Shown here: in pieces, positions 12,901 through 26,200 of the stretch
How positions within the stretch are numbered: position 1 is the first letter of the stretch
How the letters are laid out: each line of letters begins with the position of its first letter
NCBI GenBank assembly: GCA_037783415.1
Contig: JAZGTN010000150.1
Location: forward strand, 2,728,001-2,792,000
Reading direction: 5' to 3'
From: Leptasterias polaris
Taxonomy: Eukaryota; Echinodermata; Asteroidea; Forcipulatida; Asteriidae
Length of the DNA stretch: 64,000 nt
Notes under the pieces: model-generated
What the model saw: only the letters and a program-made list of their open reading frames with translations
Databases searched by the model: none
What the model was told of the DNA's origin: nothing
Translations under genes and position numbers: made by a program

Positions 12901-15900
12901 CTGGCCACTACCTAGAAAGGTAAAACAGAGATACTTCCCTTTTAGCCTTTGAGAAAGACTCTGCTAGAGTCGAAACGTCGGGCCATGAACTATTTTTTGC
13001 ACTTCAATTATAAAATGATCATGTCCAAATAACTTGAAAAAATCTCATAAAAAACATTAAACAAATTTGTAAACAGACTGCAGTTGTATGGATGAGTGTG
13101 TGGTGGGGGGGGGGGGGGAGGCGGGTGTCACTGGATAGATGATGAAGGCTTGAATACGCTCATGTCCACCTTATGTCGTTGTTTTGACAGTTGACAGAAT
13201 GAAGTTTGTTAAATTCATAAGTGCCCTTGACCTTGGAGCCTCTCTTTAAACCATGGAGCCTCTCTTTAAACCATAGAGCCTCTCTTTAAACCATAGAGCC
13301 AGGAGACGGCTGAGCTCATTGGCCATCTCTTTCCATTGAGAATGCCTCAACTGGTGTCGAAGAGTACCGAAACCTCGTGTTGTGTGGCAAAACTTGATTA
13401 AGTTGACAAATCTGAATTTTGCCATGCAACCAAAATTGCTGCACGTATAAACTGTCTCACAGTGGACTGACACACTTACTGATCCACTCCACATGCTCTG
13501 GGTTCTGTTTCAATAGCTCACGCCTACTTTTACTCTAATCTTTGTCAGGGGAGAAGCTGTCTCCAGGAGTATTGGTGAGCAAGAACCATCTTCAGATGAA
13601 CTAGGTATGTACTCCGTAGATGACTCTGTGAATGACAGTTGCTTTCATGACCTAAGCTTGCAAATGTTTTTGTCTTTTGAGTACTAGACATGCTAGAGTG
13701 ATTGTCGCACAGATTTCACGAACAATTTCATTTTATTTGTTTTATGACACTTCTTCACTGGCACAAAAATACAAGAGAAATAAAGGGAAATAAAAAAAAA
13801 ATAAAAAAATATAAATATATAGTATATAGCAACCATGGTATACAAATATTTAACAAGTTACAACAAATTGCCAGTGAATGGCAAGATGGAACAGGTGACC
13901 AGCACCTCTACAGAGCCATCCTACCACAGTTGAAGGAGAAGGGGGATAGGAGGAGGAATAACGATTTTTCTCACATATTTTGGGGAAACAAATTATAATA
14001 GATATTAATAAATAACATTAATATAGCACTTTCTATGGGCGTTTCAAGGCACTCTCGATTGTCTGAAAAGATGGATGTGGGGTTTTTTTTCCAACTGAGT
14101 CTTGAACATCATTAAAGTTACCTTTTTCTTTGTATAGTGTGTTCAGTGTGTTCAGTGTTCAGCGCCCTAGAGCATGCCTGCATGATTGGGGCGCTTTGTA
14201 AACGTCGGTATTATTATCATTATTGTTATGGCTGTATATCAATGCTTTATTGTAATGTTTTTTTACTCAGTGGAACATGTCTTTGAGGTGATCGTGGAAG
14301 GTGTGAGAGGTCTACCTCAGCTGGATAACACAGTGTGGGGCGAGGCTGATTGCTTTGTGCAGTATCACTTCCCCTCACAGTCGCAGCCCAGGGCCTCAGC
14401 TGGTGCCACCGTTACATCGTCAGGTAGGCTTTTCTTTGCCAGGGTTTTTAGGAAAGACAATGAGAACAATGAGAAGTATTTATTAATTATTCATTATTCA
14501 TGTTTGAACCCTTCCATAAAAGGTTGTGCATCTATGTTCATTTTCTTAAACAGTCAACCCTTTCGTTAGGGAGCACGTATCAATTTAACTAGGCCGAATC
14601 TGGCCGAATCTGGCGGCCCGTCGCTGTGAAGGCTTTTACAATAGAAATGACTGGTGTCATGAATAATCCGCATACCAAGGGTCAAATTTGCTCACCTTTG
14701 CTCATTAAACCTTCTTGGGCGGTTAAATTGATATGTGCTCCCTTACCGAATTGTTTTGAAATAAGCAACCTCCGAAATATGACCACCCAAGAAGCACACA
14801 TTCTTACACAGCAGAAAGCTTTCATTCAAAGGCATCTTTTACGAACTCTATTATCACCTCGATGATATTGTTTTACAGCAAAATAAGTAATAATAAAATT
14901 CTTACTTATTGAATTCCCTTTTATACAAAAGTCATGAGATCGGCCAATAAAGGTCAAAGTTCTTTGTTTTCCTTTCCTCAGTGTGATCTAAAACTCAAAC
15001 ACAACCATATGACGCTTCGTTTTTCATTTTGGATCTTTGTTTTTTATTGTTGGCTTTGAATGTTTAGGACATTTTGAAATGGACTTTATGTTTTGGGGTG
15101 GTTAAACGTCCTAACCCATATACACATTTTCATTAAGAAATTCTTGACTTTGGCTATTAGCTTACAGTTTGGTTTTTAAAAATCAGACTTTGAAATTAAA
15201 TTTAGACATTTTGTCTTGAGACTGGAGCCGGAGCAACAACAAAGCTGCAACACCACTAATGGGTCATGTTTTATTTATTTTCACTCTTCATGAACAATTT
15301 AAGTCTTCAATGATACTCATTCCTGACAAATGCATATCATATTATACAAATATTGACTGCTTTTACTCGTGCTATGGTTAAAACTACGACTCCCTCGGTG
15401 AACCCCGGAGCGTGCTATTTTCCCTCGGCTGCGCCTCGGGAAAATAGAACGCTCCGGGGATCACCGAGGGAGTCGTAGTTTTAACCATAGCACGAGTAAA
15501 AGCAGTCAATATTTGTTTTATAACACCCCAACAGACTATTTATCATCCTCGTACACGTAACGTTCGTACGCGCATTTCAGATACACAGATGCACAACTGA
15601 TTGAGTTCGAGGTGGGTAAAAAAGACGTTGAGGTACTGCACGCCGTGTGATAGTCGTCGGACTATCACACGGCAAACGATGCACTATCACACGGCCGCCG
15701 TTTCTAGTAAAACTAAGACATATCATGTGACGCGCTCTAAACCAATGAAAAGGCAGAATATTTGTTAGGGGTGTTATAAATGAAACTATCAATAGGATGT
15801 TATACCTTGAACAACAAGTCTGTAAGTTTTGTTTTGTTTTGCCTACAGTCGGGCCAGTGTTGACACCCCACCAAACACCAACTACACTCTGTATGCCAGA

Positions 15901-18900
15901 CCCTACCTTCCATGATGTGTCCAGGCACAGGCTTCAGCTGCCCAGAGGTACACCTGTACAGAGGGAACTCTTGACTGGTGAGTCTATTCTCATATATCAT
16001 ATACAACTATTGTATGTGCCGCAGGGTGCTACTTTTGGACTTAACAAAGCAAATCTTTTAACCCTTGTATTCTGGTAATATACAGGATTCCTGTTTCTGT
16101 TTTTCTATAGCGTGTGCAGGGGTTGGTGGTGGAGCTGGTGGGATACCTTTTGAAGTCTGGTTTCGCTACTACTACCCCAACATCCGGGACCAAGTCATTG
16201 CTAAAGTATGTATACGACCTTTGAAATTTTGACATTCTACCTGAAATTTCTGAATGTGCTTTTTATTGGCCCCTAAATTATTAGTCTAAAAATGTTCTAT
16301 CCTAATAGACCGTTACGCACAGTGCTTGGTAAACATCCGAGTTCCAATATGCTTATAGACATTTCTTTTATTTACAAACATTGACCATTTTTGATCAATT
16401 TGTATTGGCAGCCTTGATTAGCACAAAATCAATAACTGGAATGGCACAAATTTGATCTTGAGAAATCATTTATTCACTTCTTTGTGAAGAATTTCATGAT
16501 TTTTTATTTGTTTTCGGTGGCAACCATTGATTTATCAGTGATTTGGCTAACTTCTAGAATTTGTAATAAATTTTAAATCATGTTACTTTTTTCTGCAGTG
16601 TAAATAACAAAAGGGTTAAATCAAACACAAAGGACAGGGAATGGGAATCTAACAATGGTTATGTTCACGGCCTGCATGCGCCCAAAGTTAACAACTAATA
16701 TGAAACAGTCTTCAAATGTGGCAGTCTTAATATGTGATCTTTTTTTGACGATTTTCTATTACTATTTTTGTCCTGATTGTAATACAGTCAACTCTTCCTC
16801 TTGCCAAGCTGTGTGCGATGGTCACAATGCAGCGACGAGGTGAACCCAGCGTCCAGACCTTTTCCCTCCCGCTACGACTAAAACACCCTGATCAGGACGT
16901 CCTGACCAAGGAACAAATAGCAAAGGTCAGTCCGGGCAGCTTTTGTTTACCTCATTAAGACCCTCACTCTAGTTAAAAAGACTACAACACCCTGATCAGG
17001 ACATCCTGACAAAGGAACAAATAGCAGAGGTCAGCACTGGTCATGATCAGAAACACCATAGCTTGGTGGCCATGACCCTACAAGGTATTAAACGGATGAC
17101 CCTACAAGGTATTAAACGGCCGGTTAGGACCGAGTGGTTACTCTTTTCATTCCCATTCATAAATACCCATTTTGTTATAAAGTGAAAAATCTAATTTTCA
17201 ATTTCTGTCTTGTCCTCAGACTCTGTTTTACGAAGGGTCAAATTGCATTGGATGCTCAACGGTTGTGCAAACATGCACGTACAGATAGATTTTGCATTGA
17301 GTACTGATATGTATTGATTGCATTATGCGTAAGCTTGTGCGTCGCGTATTTGTTTGAACACTCCTCACTGTGTTTATATCGCACATTCAAACATGGCCAC
17401 CGGATCTCCTCTCGATCAATTTAGAATGGATAAACTGTCCCGGGTATTTATGAATGATTTTCAGAAGGTTTTTTTACAAAGTAGACAGCAACTCTTACAG
17501 AATCCTGTCTAGGGAATATGAATACTTTCAACATCTTTTCCTTTAAACTTTCAGATTTTTTTATGCGGAAAACAATACTTTATTGTTGAAATACTTCTCT
17601 TTTGTGCAGCTTCAAGATGCAGGACTTATAGATGTGACAATTAACTATCGTCACAGCGTGGTCCAGGGACAAGGCTCCACTCCCAGGGTCAGAGAGATGG
17701 GTGGACCTCAGGTGTGTCTATCAGTGGGGGTCATTAGAGCATGTGGCTTCAAGGTAAATATTGGGATTGCTTAACAACGGATTTAAGTATCACAGAGTAT
17801 GACAACTGCTCTTCTGCAGACATCTCCTTTTTGGTTTAAGTGTTGAGATCTGAGAAGATATGGACAATAAAATTTATTGAATTTGTAAAAAGTGGGTCAC
17901 AGTAGGAACTGTCCTGTTTAGATGAATTTCCATATTTCTCTGTTGTTTTTTTGTGGGGAGTTGCCATCCACAAGGCCCTAAAGCAGGCCACTCAAGGTTT
18001 GAGCTAAAAGGGGGGAAAGGGGATAATAGAAGAGGAAATGATAAAACAAAAATTGAAAAACATAAATTAAATGAGGATCTACCTTTTTGAAAAATAAAAC
18101 TGTTGTTTTGCATTTTTGTCCAGACAATATCAGGGATTGTTCACTTTTATACAAGCGTAGCCTATAAATGCTTAAGTAAATTTGTTTAAAGCAGTCAATC
18201 TTATTTGTTTTCAAAATGTCCAAGTCATTGTATGTATGCTTCTTGTCCTAGAGTGCTGCAACATCCCTTGCCAAGTTTGATAGCAGTCTGCAGTATGCCA
18301 GTGAGGTTGGGGTCAATGCCTACATCAAGATGAAGCTCTCCTTCCTGTCCAAACAGGTGATTATCTTATTAATTAACTTGAAGGGATAGCTCTGTGTAGG
18401 GGAATATTGTTTCTGTGAAAGTCGATTATGGCTACATGTAAGTCTCCTGGTAATTAACTTGAAGGAATAGCTCTGTGTAGGAGAATATTGTTTCTGTGAA
18501 AGTCGATTATGGCTACATGTAAGTCTCCTGGTAATTAACTTGAAGGAATAGCTCTGTGTAGGGGAATATTGTTTCTGTGAAAGTCGATTATGGCTACATG
18601 TAAGTCTCCTGGTAATTAACTTGAAGGAATAGCTCTGTGTAGGGGAATATTGTTTCTGTGAAAGTCGATTATGGCTACATGTAAGTCTCCTGGTAATTAA
18701 CTTGAAGGAATAGCTCTGTGTAGGAGAATATTGTTTCTGTGAAAGTCGATTATGGCTACATGTAAGTCTCCTGGTAATTAACTTGAAGGAATAGCTCTGT
18801 GTAGGGGAATATTGTTTCTGTGAAAGTCGATTATGGCTACATGTAAGTCTCCTGGTAATTAACTTGAAGGAATAGCTCTGTGTAGGGGAATATTGTTTCT

Positions 18901-20153
18901 GTGAAAGTCGATTATGGCTACATGTAAGTCTCCTGGTAATTAACTTGAAGGAATAGCTCTGTGTAGGGGAATATTGTTTCTGTGAAAGTCGATTATGGCT
19001 ACATGTAAGTCTCCTGGTAATTAACTTGAAGGGATAGCTCTGTGTAGGGGAATATTGTTTCTTTGAAAGTCGATTATGGCTACATGTAAGTCTCCTGGTA
19101 ATTAACTTGAAGGGATAGCTCTGTGTAGGGGAATATTGTTTCTGTGAAAGTCGATTATGGCTACATGTAAGTCTCCTGGTAATTAACTTGAAGGGATAGC
19201 TCTGTGTAGGGGAATATTGTTTCTTTGAAAGTCGATTATGGCTACATGTAAGTCTCCTGGTAATATTTGACAATCATCGGGGGCATCAAACTTAGGGAGT
19301 GTTTTAGTTGCAGGCATGTGATTCCCCAGGATTTTTCCTGATTTCGGGATTTTCTCAAAATCTCCTTGAGCTGTCAATTTTTCTTGAAAGAAGTAATGCC
19401 ACAAGGAAAAAGACACCATCCGTAGTGTGTTTAAACCTGTAGTTTTGCCTGTCTGGTGACGCACAGAGTCTGAGAAAGGTTCTGGGTCTAGAACCCAGGC
19501 CTGCAAACCATTTTCCAGGAATGTTTACATTCGTCAAATCTTACCCTGGTTTTAGTGACCCTGACCAGACGCAAGCTTCTGACATAAAAATTCACTGACC
19601 AAAACAATTTTCAAGAGTTACACAAAGATTGGTCAGTAACCAGAAACGGTTAGTGACCTCAGAGAGCAAAAACCAGACGTATATAAATCCCTTGAAAATA
19701 ATAAACCCCCTTCCTTCCAAAGCCCCCCCCCCTTTTCCTTTGTCCCGTTTTCCATTGTTCATTTTCTAACTGCAATAATCTCCTCTTTTTTCACTTCCTT
19801 CTACCTGATTGCTCTTGTTACCCAGGTATACTTTTACTTAAATTACATGTATGTGTTTGATGTGATGTTTCATCTGAGAAAAGCTCTGCTTGGGTCAAAA
19901 CATGAGGCCTTTTTAAATTTTTGGAAAATAAATGCTCTCCAAATATACGCTCTTGCCTCTTGATTTATTTTTTTATTTTATTTTTTTCTCTTGTATTGTG
20001 ACTAGAACTTCAGAATTTTACCAACATAACAGAATTTTTTTAATCACTCATGTATTTTGCTTATTCTGTATATTCCTTTTTGCTTGTTGTTTAATTTTGT
20101 GTGAAGCGCTGTATTACTTTCTTTGGTTAGTTAGAGAGCAATATAAATGCTTT

Positions 20154-20215
<62 letters not shown>

Positions 20216-23200
20216 ACAGAAGTGTAATGCTTCAACGTTTTTTGTTTTGTAGTAAATTCAGTAGACACTTGTTCTGGCCTCAGACTTTTTATGTAAGATT
20301 TGAGCGCATTTTGATTTTTTACAGGATGTACGGATGACTCAGACCATCGCACGTTCCTTTGCTCCGGAGTTTTCACACCATGTGGACTTCCCGTGTCCAC
20401 TTCTCTTTGATGAGCAAGAGAGTGACAATCTGAGTCTAGCGGAGGCGTTAGAGTCTGCTGAGATGACTCTACAAGTGTGGCATCAAGTACCAGGATTCAG
20501 ACCAGGTAAGCTCCAATCCTTGCTGCTTGCCACGTTGTGAGCGAGCAATTAAGAGCACTGGACTCATGCTCTGGTGTTTCTGCTCAGCAGAGTTTGAGTT
20601 ATTATTATTATTATTATTATTTATTCGACCAAAACAAACAACAAACCAAAGTTACAATAGCACAAGAAAGAACATTAACGGAAAAACAGTTATAAAAAAG
20701 CAAGTAATAAGGAAAATAAATACAAAATTAGAAAAATTTAATTTAATTAATAAATAAAATTAAATAAATAAGAAAATAAAAGCAAAAACAAAAAATATAT
20801 GAGGGCGACTGAGGGCAGAGCATGCAGGAGGGGAACAAAACCAAATGGGAAGGACAACCAGAAGGGATAAAAACAAGGACAAATCATGCGGGTCAGGGGA
20901 AACAAAAGTAAACTAAATTACTGTTGCTCGGAAGCATGCTGCCCCACGCATGACCAACAAACACAATGAACACAGAAACAACAATAGGGAGAAACCAAAC
21001 AGGGGCTCGTTCACAACCTGCATGCAACCAAATTGAACATCTAATGCACTGTGATTTAAACAATGATCCTTAAGGAGGCGGAGAAATGTCATAAGAGGAC
21101 AGATTACAGCAGCTTCGCGAATGAAGGATGGAAAGTTCGAGTCCTGGTTGTGGCACTTGTGTCCTTGAGCAAGATACTTAACTATAATTGCTTTGTCCTT
21201 TGGATGGGACATTAAGCTGTAGGTCCCATGTACTGGGATTTGTAGTAAAAAAGGGGGGTTAACCCTGGTGTTTCTGGTTCACATAGCAAGCACCCTTGTT
21301 GACAGGTTTCCTCAGGCTTGCGAGCTACAGTGATTAAGTTCACTCATGAGGCATCCTTGGTTTCATTACTAGAAACTTATAATAAAAATCTGCCATGTCC
21401 ACTGCAATCCACAATGTCCACCTTGTTGACTATGCCCAGGGACATAAAGTGTTATGACCAGGACTTGAACCCACACTCTGATGATTCAAGCATCAGAACT
21501 TGAGTCCGATGCACTAGACCCCTCAGCCACTGCTATGTCACAAGCCCCAAAGAGAAACGTAAGATGTTTGAGCTAATTGAGACACTATATAAATATATGT
21601 TATTATTGTTTTTATTATTAGAATGTGTTGCAAATGTCATCCCTGTTGCGGATGGAACACAGCAAGGGATCTCTGCACACAGAAGGTTTGCCCCCACTGA
21701 AGATGTTCTACTTGGAACAGCTACCATACCACTGCACTCTCTATTGGCACACAGAACAGGTATCTACCGTCGTCACTTCAATTTGTTAGAATTTTATTTC
21801 GCTGTGTCAGTGCAACATCATAAAATCTCCTAAAATAGCATTTATATTACACACGATTTTGAAGTGTCAAAATGTTGTATGACAATCAAAACAACATGGA
21901 TGTATACACAAAACCAAGAGGTGCCGAGATACGACACTTTTGCACAGCATAACTAACTCATCTTGTCTGAAGTATGTGAATGCAGTTGAACATCCACTGT
22001 GAGGAAATTACATGCACACAAACACATGCAAGTTTTGTCAACCCTGGAAACACGATGATTTCTCTGTACTCTCCCAATGTTTTCGCCTTCATTTTTCTTG
22101 CGCAGTCCCAATGGTTTTGCACAAAATCAAACCAAGCACATCGTGGGTTCTTCAAACCAGGGCCCAATTTCATGAAGCTGTTAAAATAAAATACTGCTCA
22201 GCAAATTTCTTTGCTAAGCAAAAAATGAGTGGGGCACCAGTCGCAACCATGTAAACTGTATGAATTTTTGGCTGGTAGTCTGTTCCTGCTAAGCAATACA
22301 TGTATGTGTGCTTAGCAAGTTTTTGTGCTTTCAGGCTTTATGAAATTGGGTCCAGATCCCAATGATACCAATAGGTTGCCACACTCACAGTATATTTCTC
22401 TACTCCCCCCCCCCCCCCCCCCTTCCTAAGGTATACAGGGGTGGTACCAACTCACAACGCCCACACCAGGCTGGGGCAAACAACCCACTCAACCCCCAAA
22501 CCAGTTCACGTCAGAGTCACCCAAGTCCCTAGGGAGGAGTGGCCTGGAGAGGGTGGGAGGCGGCCTGGAGCTGTCCATCAAGTTCCCCCATCAGGGAGAT
22601 CGAGATCGTGTCATGGAGGCGGGGAGGAGAGTAGGCTGGTCTCCTGATGTGGATCTTGAAGGAACGGAGGAGGTGTTTGAGGAAGAAGGTATGTCTATCA
22701 AAAAGTCTTGTGTCTTGTGTGATTAGTGTCAGTTTTTCTTTGCCCTGCAAATTCAGAATGAAGTTTGAATGCTGATATTTTAGAATTTAGAATTTTTTAG
22801 AATTTAGAATTTTAGAATGTTATTGTCCGCATTATGAAAACACAGAGATTTAGTTTCCATTGGCACATAAGAATAGAACATTCATTTAGTTAAAAATATT
22901 AATTTAGCAACGTTATACAGATTAAAAGGACAGAAATATACACAATCAATTAAAACATCCCGTTAAATACTTAAATACGATAAAACAAACATTTGGCTAC
23001 ACAACTTTTGACTTACAATTTTTTCGCACAAAAAACATAGAATTGTCTGGCAGACACAGACATGTAATGACCAGAGAAAATTTATTGTAGAAAAAAATGC
23101 TTAGAATGACAGATAAGCGTTATTTCCCTCATTAAATAGAAGGAAATGCCTACTGTTATCTAAGATTTTGAAATTCTTTAATTAATTCTTTGATCACCTT

Positions 23201-26200
23201 ACTCCAAAGATGCACATAATTTCGCTGTACTTCGTGTACTGGGTTCTTTTACGTGCATTGCACCACATACTAAAATAAATGTTTTGTGCAAGTTTGCCAT
23301 GCAGCCCTCGATTATACTTACTTTCTCAAACAGGTGGAGCAACCGGTTCCCATTTTGCGGACATCAACATAAACATTGATTCTTTTACGTGCATTGCACA
23401 ACATACTAAAATAAATGTTTCGTGCAAGTTTGTCATGCAGCCCTCGATTATACTTACTTTCTCAAACAGGTGGAGCACCTGGTTCCCATTCTGCGGACAT
23501 CAACATAAACATTGATTCTGCCTGGTTCCCTGTTCATGCAGCTCTAAGGCCCGGTCAGAATGCACTGGACTCTGCTGCAAAGGCTTACATCAGATACAAG
23601 TTCTACGACAAAGGTAGGTCATCCTTGCAGACTCATTTTTGCTGTGAGAAAGCTTATCATTTGTCAGCAACTTTGTCGGTGTTTGGGGTCAGGAGATTGA
23701 ACAAATTCTTAATTGTTTACAAATAACCAGAAAGAGAGAGCAAGTCTTATTCTCAGGTTTTCTTTGTTAACTTGTTAAATTTATAATACTTTCACATCCA
23801 AATTTTACTTTCCCAACAAAATGGTATAATCTGTATAGCCATCTTTAAAGAAAAGTTTTTGAAGAAACAGAATTCCGTTAACGTGAACCTCAATTAAGTT
23901 GGGATCAACTTCCTTGGTCCCAGAAGTTCGACTTCGCATGAGACTTAAAAAGTCTATGGCACTTATATTGGTTTTACATAGTTATAATCCACAACAGACA
24001 TAGATTCCCATCCTATAGTCTATGGCTGTGGCTGCAGCTTGATGGTTGCATGAACATGCATTGACGCATTGGTTGCCAAACAGCCACAGCCACAGCTATA
24101 TACGCAGCTGCCAATTCGATCAGGCCCCCAAATGTTTCCATACTTTAACACACTATTTTCCATTTGTGACCCGCTCTATCGAAGTGAGGAATGTCTCAGA
24201 AATTTTGTTATGCATACCATGTTAACAAGTAACTCACTAGCTTTCCAGCAGTACCATTATTATTTCCGTAGCTTATTTCAGTCCGAAGTTATCGGGCAAT
24301 GAAGAAAGTCTGCAAGACAAGGTCACTTCCACTTTTTTACGACATGTTTATTTAGATAATCGTTATTAACAACAGCAAGCTATTGTAGCTATGCGTACAA
24401 ACATGCTCAAGAAAACAAACTTTTTGTGGATTTATTCATCTTTCAATTAAAGGTAAGACTACGACAAGAAAGATCAAGTTTTGTTTAACCTAATACCACC
24501 GAAATCGCGGAATCCACGTTTGTAGTGTTTTTTCATGTTTTTCGATTTTCAACAACTTTTGTATGGCGAATTACACGTAAACATGATTTCCGAGACATTC
24601 CTCATTTCGATAGAGCGGGTCACATTTGTACAGAAGTACTCTCCCCCTAAAATCCTCTGAAGCATTGCTGAGATTTCAAGCACATATTGTAAATACAATA
24701 GGGGGTTACACCATGCCCCATATCAAGCACTAAATGCAATTCGGACACAGCCCAGAAAAAAGCCTCAACATGAAGATGATTGATGTATTTGTGTGTTAAC
24801 AGGGTCAGTATGTTCCAAGCTGTGCTATGTGGATGTGAATGATGAGAACTACATCAAAGCTGACTTCAAGCACAGTCATCACTTTCATGCAGCGTTCAGT
24901 CAACCCCTGGCCTGGTATGTAAAATGTTTTACAGTAAACCCCACCAAGCTGTCCTGTGTTGAATACTTACCTCTACTTTGGAACTCCTTACCTGTCTCCC
25001 ACTCTGTCTAACCCCTATGAAATACTCTTACAAGAAACTTATAAGAACAGTCTTATAGGAATCTTAAAGAATTGTATAAGATTCTTATAAGATGTAAATT
25101 AGTAAGATCTTATAAGAGTTATACCAGGATCTTTTAAGAAACTTTAAATCATCTTATAAGAACCTAATGAACTTCCAAAAACAGTTTTATAAGAATCTTA
25201 TAAGAATTGTTTAAGTATTGTATAATCTAGCTCGTTTCAAACCTTATGCTAATTGATATCAATCTATTTAGCATAATTTTACTTTGAATAGAAGATGAAA
25301 AAACATAAATTGGTCTCACAATGCAAAATCTCAAAAATTGGTCGAAATTGTTTCTCTTTGTTCAAGTGCTGTTAGTACCTTATTGGTAGATACATGCGCC
25401 ATATAATTACTATTCCATTTACAATATAAGTCAAGAATTTTACTTGTTACCTCTAGGTATTTGAGAGAAGAACGGCTGGAGCTTCAGCTCTGGGTGAGCT
25501 ACAACCGGGAGCTCTCTCCTGAGGAAACGAGCCACACTCGCCCGCGCCAACGAGACAAGCTGATTGGCTGTGCCTATGTAGACATGTCCGCACTGTGTGA
25601 CAAGAGGATCAAGCAGCACAGGATCAGGTAAAATATATTGATATCTTTCCTTGATGGTCTGGCAGTTTGGACAAATTGGGCTCGATTTCAATAAGAGCTA
25701 AGATTGATCTTAACCCTTTCATTACTGGATTGTTTGGGCGTAAACAACCATTGATGACCGCATTGTTTTACTACTCAAGCGTGGAGTACACATTCTTACA
25801 AAACAGAAAGCTTTCATTTAAAGGCCGTTGTTTTTACAAACTCTATTATCACCTTGAAGACATTATTTTTACTGCAAAATAATTATTAAACAAATGTCTT
25901 GCCTATACAGCAATCCTTCACCGATCTTGAACTCTTGGTGGCAGCAGAAATGCCTCCATTACTGCGGTGGTACCTGGGTGGTACTGCGCTGCCTAGCGAC
26001 TGGTATAAGGTTTGGGCTACACGGCGATCATTTGATCAGTCACGGGTTATTGGACTTTTACTTTGCAAATCGCTTAAACCCGTCGCTAAGCAGCGCAGTA
26101 CCACCCAGGTACCACCGCAATAATGGCGGTATCTGCTGCCACCAAGAGTTCAAGATCGGTGAAGGATTGCTGTATATAATCAAAAAATCATTGAGATCGG

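Noticed and set aside
14626..14865. 79-codon plus-strand frame
   Set aside because: It lies inside the degraded piggyBac-like repeat, whose relatives at 25714 and 46090 do not keep the frame.
18371..19262. CRISPR-like array
   Set aside because: The 81-bp units are contiguous with no variable spacers, in an animal intron; a minisatellite.
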